From CAYSPU01 sp964432995 (lineage in GTDB: Bacteria; Verrucomicrobiota; Verrucomicrobiia; Limisphaerales; JAHDYP01): a DNA stretch of 16,373 nt. The notes under the pieces were generated by a model. The model made no database searches and was not told the origin of the DNA. It worked only from the letters and a program-made list of their open reading frames with translations. The first letter of the stretch is position 1. Each line of letters opens with the position of its first letter. Made by a program: the position numbers and the translations under genes. The stretch spans positions 1 to 16,373 of the forward strand of contig CAYSPU010000128.1 of NCBI GenBank assembly GCA_964432995.1, in the 5' to 3' direction. Below are positions 12,429 through 16,373 of the stretch, piece after piece.

Positions 12429-15400
12429 ATGTGCTGTGTCCCTCCGCCCGCCCTCGCCCCGCCGGCCAGTGGCTTCTGGCGACGGCTTCCGCGTCTGGTC
12501 GCCGTCCTCCTGGTTTCCTCGAGCGCCGCCGCTGACTGGCCGACGTATCAACACGACAACGCCCGCAGCGGTGTCACCGAAGAATCGCTGTCCACATCCC
12601 TGGCCGCCGCGTGGACCTATCAGGCGGTGCACGCGCCTCGCCCGGCCTGGCCCGCACCCGCCGCGCGCGATATCTGGCACAACTTCCGCGAACTCAAACC
12701 CCTCGTGACCTACGACCGCGCCTTCCACACCGTGTCGGTCGGCGGAATGCTCTTCTTCGCGTCGTCAGCCGACGACTCGGTGCGGGCCCTGGACGCCGCT
12801 TCGGGCCGGGAACGCTGGGTCTTCTTCGCCGAAGGCCCCGTCCGATTGGCGCCCTCGGTGGCCAAGGGCAGGGTGTTTTTCGGCGCTGACGACGGGAGCG
12901 TCTACTGCCTCAACACGGCCGATGGCGCGCTGCTGTGGAAGCACACTGTCGACCCTCAGGCGCGCCGGATCGCCGGCAACGGACGCGTCATCTCGGTGGT
13001 TCCGGTTCGCAGCGGGGTTCTCCTCGACGGCGACCGGGCTTGCTTCTTTGCCGGGTTGTTCCCCGACGAAGGCGTGTATCGAGGCGTGCTGCGGGCGGAG
13101 GACGGCGCGGTCTTGGCCCAGGAGCGGATCCCCCAAGTGTCGCCGCAGGGCTATCTGCTGGCCTCGAGCACCCATCTGGTCGTTCCCACCGGGCGCACCA
13201 CACCGGCGTTGTTCAGCAAGGAGACCGGCGAACGGCTCAGTGCCGGCGGCGAACTCGGCGGCACCTATGCCCTCGTCAGCGACGAACTCCTCTACACCCG
13301 CACCGATCGCGAAGGCAACCTGGGGCTCGTCGATCCGGCCCGGCGCGAACGCATCGCCACCTTCGACGGCCTCCGCATGATCGTGCACGGACAGACCTCT
13401 TATCTGCATACCCAGCGAGAACTTGCCGCCCTGGATCGTGTTCGCCACACCGAGTTGGCACGACAACGCAACGCCGTCGCTCTCCCCTTGAAGGAGGTCG
13501 AGGCGCAAATCAAGAAAGGGCTGCAGGGGGCCGCCCTGGACGCAGCTCGCCAGCGGCAGGCCGAACTCAAACGCGCCGTGCGCGATCTCGAGGCGGCGAT
13601 GGAAGCCTGTTACCACTGGCGGCAGCCCTGTGATTGCCCCTACCAGCTCATCCTGGCGGGCGACCTGTTCTTTGCGGGAGGCGATGAGCAGGTGGTTGCC
13701 CTCCGCCGGTCCGACGGCGTGGAAGTGTGGCGGGGCTCCGTCAACGGGCGGGCTTACGGCCTGAGCGTGGCCAATGGACGGCTCTTCGTCAGCACCGACC
13801 GCGGGGCGATCCATTGTTTCAGTGCCGCGGCAGCGCGGAGCGGCAGCGAGGACCCGCAGCGTCCCGTCGCATCGCTGCCGCCGGAGGACGCGCTCTCGGC
13901 GGCCTGCGCGGATGCCGCCAGGCAAATCCTCGCGCACACCGGGATCCGCCAAGGCTACGCCCTGGTTCTGGGTAACGAACAGGGCCGGCTCGCCCTCGAA
14001 CTCGCCCGGCAGACGGAGTTGCACGTTGTGGCGGTGGAGGACGATCCCGCGAAGGTGGCGTCCGCGCGGGGGATGCTGGCCCGGGCCGGGCTCCAAGGAA
14101 CACACGTCGTCGTTCACCAGGGCGGCCTCACCTCGTTGCCATACTCTTCCTACCTGTTCAACCTGGTTGTCTCGGACCGCATGTTGCACACGGGGGAACT
14201 GCCCACTCCGCCCGCCGAGGTGTTCCGGTTACTGCGCCCCAGCGGCGGTGTCGCCTGCCTGGGCCAGCCAACGAACTTCACAAACTCGCGACCGCCCAAC
14301 CGGCAGCGTCCGTGGCTCGCGTCCTCCGACCTTCCCCACGCCACCATCCTGCACCCCGACGGTGGCTGGACGGCAATCCGCCGGGGTCCCGTGCCCGAGG
14401 GCGGGGAGTGGACGCAACTCTACGCCAACCCCGGGCACACGGCGTGCAGCGGCGATCAACTGCGCGGGCCGATGGCCATTCAGTGGTTCGGAGAGCCGGG
14501 CCCGCGGCAGATCGTCGACCGCCACCACCGCCCGATGTCCTCGCTGGTGAAGGACGGGCGGGTGTTTGTGCCCGGCAACGACGTGGTGTTTGCCGTGGAC
14601 GCCTACAACGGATCGCCGATCTGGCGGCTCGAGGTTCCCTACATGCGGCGCGTGGGCGCCCTGAAAGACTCCGGGCAGATGCTGGTGACCGAGGACTTGC
14701 TCTACGTGGTGGTGAGCAACGTCTGTTGGGCGGTGGACGTGAGGACGGGGAGGCATACGACCACGCTGCAAGCCCCGCAACCGACGGACGCCGAAGTGCA
14801 CGATTGGGGCTTCCTCAGTCGAACGGGCGACCGGCTCTTCGGCACCGGCGAAGCCGCCGGGGCTTCCTTCCGGGAACTGCACGTGGACACGGTCAACACG
14901 CTCGAAGGCGATTTTCGGCCGGTCATCGTCAGTCGCTATCTCTTCGCGATCGATCGGCACAGCGGCCAAGAGCAGTGGACCTACCGTGCCGACGCCATCA
15001 TGAACAACGCGATCGCCATCGATGACGATCGCATCTACCTCGTCGAGTCCCGCGGGCCGAAGATGCGAGAAAGCCGGAGTGGCCGCATGGGAATCCGGGA
15101 GTTCTGCGCCGGGGACACCTTCCTGGTGGCGCTGGATCCGGAAGAGGGGCGGAAGATATACGAACAGCCGGTTCGCTTGCCCTTCGAACATATCCTCTAT
15201 CTCAATTGCGCGCAGAACACCGTCCTCATCACGGGCACCTACAACGTCACCGATCGGGTTCACTACGGTCTCTTCGCGTTCGCTGGCGACACGGGAAAGC
15301 CGAAGTGGCAAACCCGCTACCTGGCGCTGGACGTGCGCGGCAACGAACCCGCGCCGACCGAAGGATCGCACGGCGAACAATGGCAGCACCCCGTCCTGAT

Positions 15401-15755
15401 TGGAGACCGAGTCTACTCCCGCCCGTATGACTTCGACCTGCACACCGGCCGTCAAGGCACGAAGAAGATCCTGCGCGGCGGCCACGGCTGCGGCGGGTGG
15501 ACCGGCTCCGCTCATTACCTCTACGGACGCGGCAGCAACCCGCGCATGTATGACTTGGCCCTCGAAACAACCGACGGCGCAACGCTCACGGAGGTCTCGA
15601 GACCGGGGTGCTGGCTCAACATCATCCCGGCGGGCGGGATGGTGGTGATTCCCGAGTCCAGCTCCGGCTGTACCTGTTCGTATCCGCTCCAGACCTCGCT
15701 GGCCCTGATTCCGCAGTCCGTTGCCTCTGCCCCGGGGTCAGCCCTCAAGAACTAA
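12429..15755 (+). CDS. Exported double beta-propeller protein with internal methyltransferase-like domain (order: propeller A, MTase-like, propeller B)
   Basis: The 1108-residue product starts at ATG 12429 with a signal peptide (RRLPRLVAVLLVSSSAAA). Propeller A, residues about 36-475, opens DWPTYQHDN and has BamB/PQQ-type blades (VRALDAASGRERW, VYCLNTADGALLW). It contains a charged helical insertion (about 332-395) just before CDC (401-403). Residues about 490-640 are a class I methyltransferase-like Rossmann domain: VLGNEQGRLALELA with Gly515 and Gly519, the expected acid Glu537 in VAVEDD, and EVFRLLRPSGGVACLG. Propeller B, residues about 658-1095, opens EWTQLYANPGHTACS and ends with Cys1021, Cys1061 and CTC (1081-1083). 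Each module aligns by eye with its counterpart in the 1032-aa protein, but the order differs. SAM is not known to be plentiful outside the cytoplasm, so the Rossmann domain may serve another ligand. The stop lies in a degenerate REP-like sequence. Confidence 0.86.
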   Translation: MCCVPPPALAPPASGFWRRLPRLVAVLLVSSSAAADWPTYQHDNARSGVTEESLSTSLAAAWTYQAVHAPRPAWPAPAARDIWHNFRELKPLVTYDRAFHTVSVGGMLFFASSADDSVRALDAASGRERWVFFAEGPVRLAPSVAKGRVFFGADDGSVYCLNTADGALLWKHTVDPQARRIAGNGRVISVVPVRSGVLLDGDRACFFAGLFPDEGVYRGVLRAEDGAVLAQERIPQVSPQGYLLASSTHLVVPTGRTTPALFSKETGERLSAGGELGGTYALVSDELLYTRTDREGNLGLVDPARRERIATFDGLRMIVHGQTSYLHTQRELAALDRVRHTELARQRNAVALPLKEVEAQIKKGLQGAALDAARQRQAELKRAVRDLEAAMEACYHWRQPCDCPYQLILAGDLFFAGGDEQVVALRRSDGVEVWRGSVNGRAYGLSVANGRLFVSTDRGAIHCFSAAAARSGSEDPQRPVASLPPEDALSAACADAARQILAHTGIRQGYALVLGNEQGRLALELARQTELHVVAVEDDPAKVASARGMLARAGLQGTHVVVHQGGLTSLPYSSYLFNLVVSDRMLHTGELPTPPAEVFRLLRPSGGVACLGQPTNFTNSRPPNRQRPWLASSDLPHATILHPDGGWTAIRRGPVPEGGEWTQLYANPGHTACSGDQLRGPMAIQWFGEPGPRQIVDRHHRPMSSLVKDGRVFVPGNDVVFAVDAYNGSPIWRLEVPYMRRVGALKDSGQMLVTEDLLYVVVSNVCWAVDVRTGRHTTTLQAPQPTDAEVHDWGFLSRTGDRLFGTGEAAGASFRELHVDTVNTLEGDFRPVIVSRYLFAIDRHSGQEQWTYRADAIMNNAIAIDDDRIYLVESRGPKMRESRSGRMGIREFCAGDTFLVALDPEEGRKIYEQPVRLPFEHILYLNCAQNTVLITGTYNVTDRVHYGLFAFAGDTGKPKWQTRYLALDVRGNEPAPTEGSHGEQWQHPVLIGDRVYSRPYDFDLHTGRQGTKKILRGGHGCGGWTGSAHYLYGRGSNPRMYDLALETTDGATLTEVSRPGCWLNIIPAGGMVVIPESSSGCTCSYPLQTSLALIPQSVASAPGSALKN
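15734..15755 (+). repeat. Degenerate REP-like sequence at a gene end
   Basis: This 22-bp stretch (GGGGTCAGCCCTCAAG... ending TAA) matches the RAYT end repeat at 16 of 22 positions in register. Its final TAA is the stop codon of the 1108-aa gene, as the corresponding TAA is for the MBL gene. It encodes GSALKN where the MBL gene ends GSGVKD. It lies 31 bp before a well-conserved pair of the same repeats. It could be an old copy or coincidence. Confidence 0.35.
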
Positions 15756-15786
15756 CCTGCGAAGCCGACAGGCGAGAGTCTGCTTC

Positions 15787-15870
15787 AGGGTCAGGCATTA
15801 AGAATTAAGCGGGAGAGCCTACAAAGCACGGCACCCAAGTTGCCGCGCTTAATCCTTAACGCCTGACCCT
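15787..15870. mobile_element. REPIN-like non-autonomous element of the RAYT family
   Basis: The left arm (15787-15808, AGGGTCAGGCATTAAG...) and the inverted right arm (15849-15870) enclose 40 bp of unrelated sequence. The right arm, read on the minus strand, is identical over 22 bases to the left end of the RAYT unit at 3324-3345; the left arm differs from it at two positions. Paired inverted REPs with a short spacer are called REPINs and are moved by a RAYT supplied in trans. The element sits between the convergent 1108-aa gene and the oxidoreductase gene, only 6 bp from the latter's stop codon, and could also act as a bidirectional transcription end. Confidence 0.8.
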
Positions 15871-15876
15871 AGGAGC

Positions 15877-16373
15877 TTACAGGACGTAGGGATACCGCTG
15901 CGGGCGCGAGAGGAGACGGTTGGCCTGCTGGTCCCCGACGACTTTCTGGCGTTTGCCATCCCAGACCAGTTTCCGGCCCAGAAGATACGAGAGGTTGCCG
16001 AGGTTGCAGAGCGTCGCCGTGCGGTGGCCGATCTCGATATCGACCGCGGGGCGCAAATGCCCTTCGCGAATCGAGCGAAACCAGTCGGCCTTGTGGTTCA
16101 TGTTGAAGTCCTCGTACTCGTCGGTTCGCGGCACTTCCTGACCGCCGGGAGGCAACTGGAAGGCGATGGCCTCCGGGTTGGCCGGACGATAGCCGCCTTC
16201 CCACTCGAGGACCAGATGGCCACGGTCACCCCAGAAGACGTTGCCGAACTCGGTCTTGCCAACCTGGTTCCCGGGTTGCCCCCACTCCAGTGTCCAGTCG
16301 GGATTCCGGAAGTGGTAGGTGACCTGCATATCGACGGGACAGTCCCAGAGCCCCTTCTTTGGCGGGGTGCCTG
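15877..16373 (-). CDS. Gfo/Idh/MocA family oxidoreductase, C-terminal part (gene runs off the window)
   Basis: The frame is open from the window end (GTPPKKGLWDCPVDMQVTYH...) to the TAA at 15877, giving about 165 C-terminal residues. The end of the protein, with NMNHKADWFRSIREGHLRPA then VDIEIGHRTATLCNLGNLSY, LLGRKLVWD and EANRLL/RPQRYPY-type sequence, is the standard C-terminal domain of the Gfo/Idh/MocA dehydrogenases common in PVC bacteria. The N-terminal NAD(P)-binding Rossmann domain would lie beyond the window. These enzymes oxidise or reduce sugars and inositols; many PVC members carry a Tat signal, which cannot be checked here. The ATG at 16329 is internal, not the start. The gene converges on the 1108-aa gene across the REPIN. 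Confidence 0.88.
   Translation of the reverse strand, partial: GTPPKKGLWDCPVDMQVTYHFRNPDWTLEWGQPGNQVGKTEFGNVFWGDRGHLVLEWEGGYRPANPEAIAFQLPPGGQEVPRTDEYEDFNMNHKADWFRSIREGHLRPAVDIEIGHRTATLCNLGNLSYLLGRKLVWDGKRQKVVGDQQANRLLSRPQRYPYVL

Noticed and set aside
12051..12728. Minus-strand 225-codon frame
   Set aside because: Low-complexity Arg/Gly/Ala-rich translation, partly antisense to the start of the 1108-aa gene, with no recognisable domain.
6029..15755. PQQ-dependent dehydrogenase activity for the propeller proteins
   Set aside because: The blades are of the general BamB/PQQ-like type. I see no adjacent-cysteine ring in the propellers, no CxxCH haem site, and no clear quinoprotein active-site pattern.
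15787..15870. Simple intrinsic terminator
   Set aside because: The inverted arms could end transcription, but there is no T-run, the spacer is 40 bp, and the arms match the RAYT ends, so a mobile REPIN is the better primary explanation.
1..16373. CRISPR array, tRNA, rRNA or phage genes
   Set aside because: No regularly spaced direct repeats, no tRNA-like cloverleaf ends, no rRNA sequence and no phage structural or integrase gene were recognised.

Overview
The window is GC-rich bacterial DNA that looks like a member of the PVC superphylum, most probably Verrucomicrobiota of the Pedosphaera/Limisphaera type. This is an inference from gene content: a DUF1559/H-X9-DG prepilin-like protein with an AFTLIELLVVIAIIAILAG leader, a secreted GH78-like protein, long PQQ-type beta-propeller proteins, a Gfo/Idh/MocA oxidoreductase, and a REP-associated tyrosine transposase with a DnaA-like tail. 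I see no rRNA, tRNA or CRISPR array.

Layout. 187-1929 (+) is a secreted GH78-like glycosidase. 1930-2223 is an intergenic stretch with a MITE-like inverted repeat, one copy of a dispersed 26-bp repeat, and a probable promoter. 2224-3345 (+) is a secreted MBL-fold protein that lacks two usual metal-ligand aspartates. 3324-4470 is a complete RAYT transposon-like unit: transposase gene on the minus strand, with inverted copies of an AGGGTCAGGCGTTAAGG... repeat at both ends. 4617-11171 is a divergent cluster. On the minus strand it has a 1032-aa exported methyltransferase-like/beta-propeller protein, then a membrane-anchored exported protein of unknown function. On the plus strand it has an FtsX/MacB-type ABC permease and its LolD-like ATPase. 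11137-11889 (-) is the prepilin-like protein, converging on and overlapping the ATPase gene. 11890-12428 is a gene-poor gap with hairpins. 12429-15755 (+) is a second, 1108-aa exported beta-propeller/methyltransferase-like protein. 15787-15870 is a REPIN-like paired repeat whose right arm is identical to the left end of the RAYT unit about 12 kb away. 15877 to the window end (-) is the 3' part of a Gfo/Idh/MocA oxidoreductase.

Most interesting points. First, the two large exported proteins contain the same three modules in different order. One runs methyltransferase-like, propeller B, propeller A; the other runs propeller A, methyltransferase-like, propeller B. This is a natural circular permutation of an exported Rossmann/propeller machine. 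Both B propellers end in a conserved cysteine pattern (C...C...CxC), and the anchored protein encoded next to the first also carries a CxC. Together with the divergent ABC transporter this is a candidate uncharacterised cell-envelope system; its substrate and reaction cannot be read from the sequence. Second, the window holds both a RAYT gene with matched end repeats and a non-autonomous REPIN of the same family. The family's repeat supplies in-frame stop codons to neighbouring genes.
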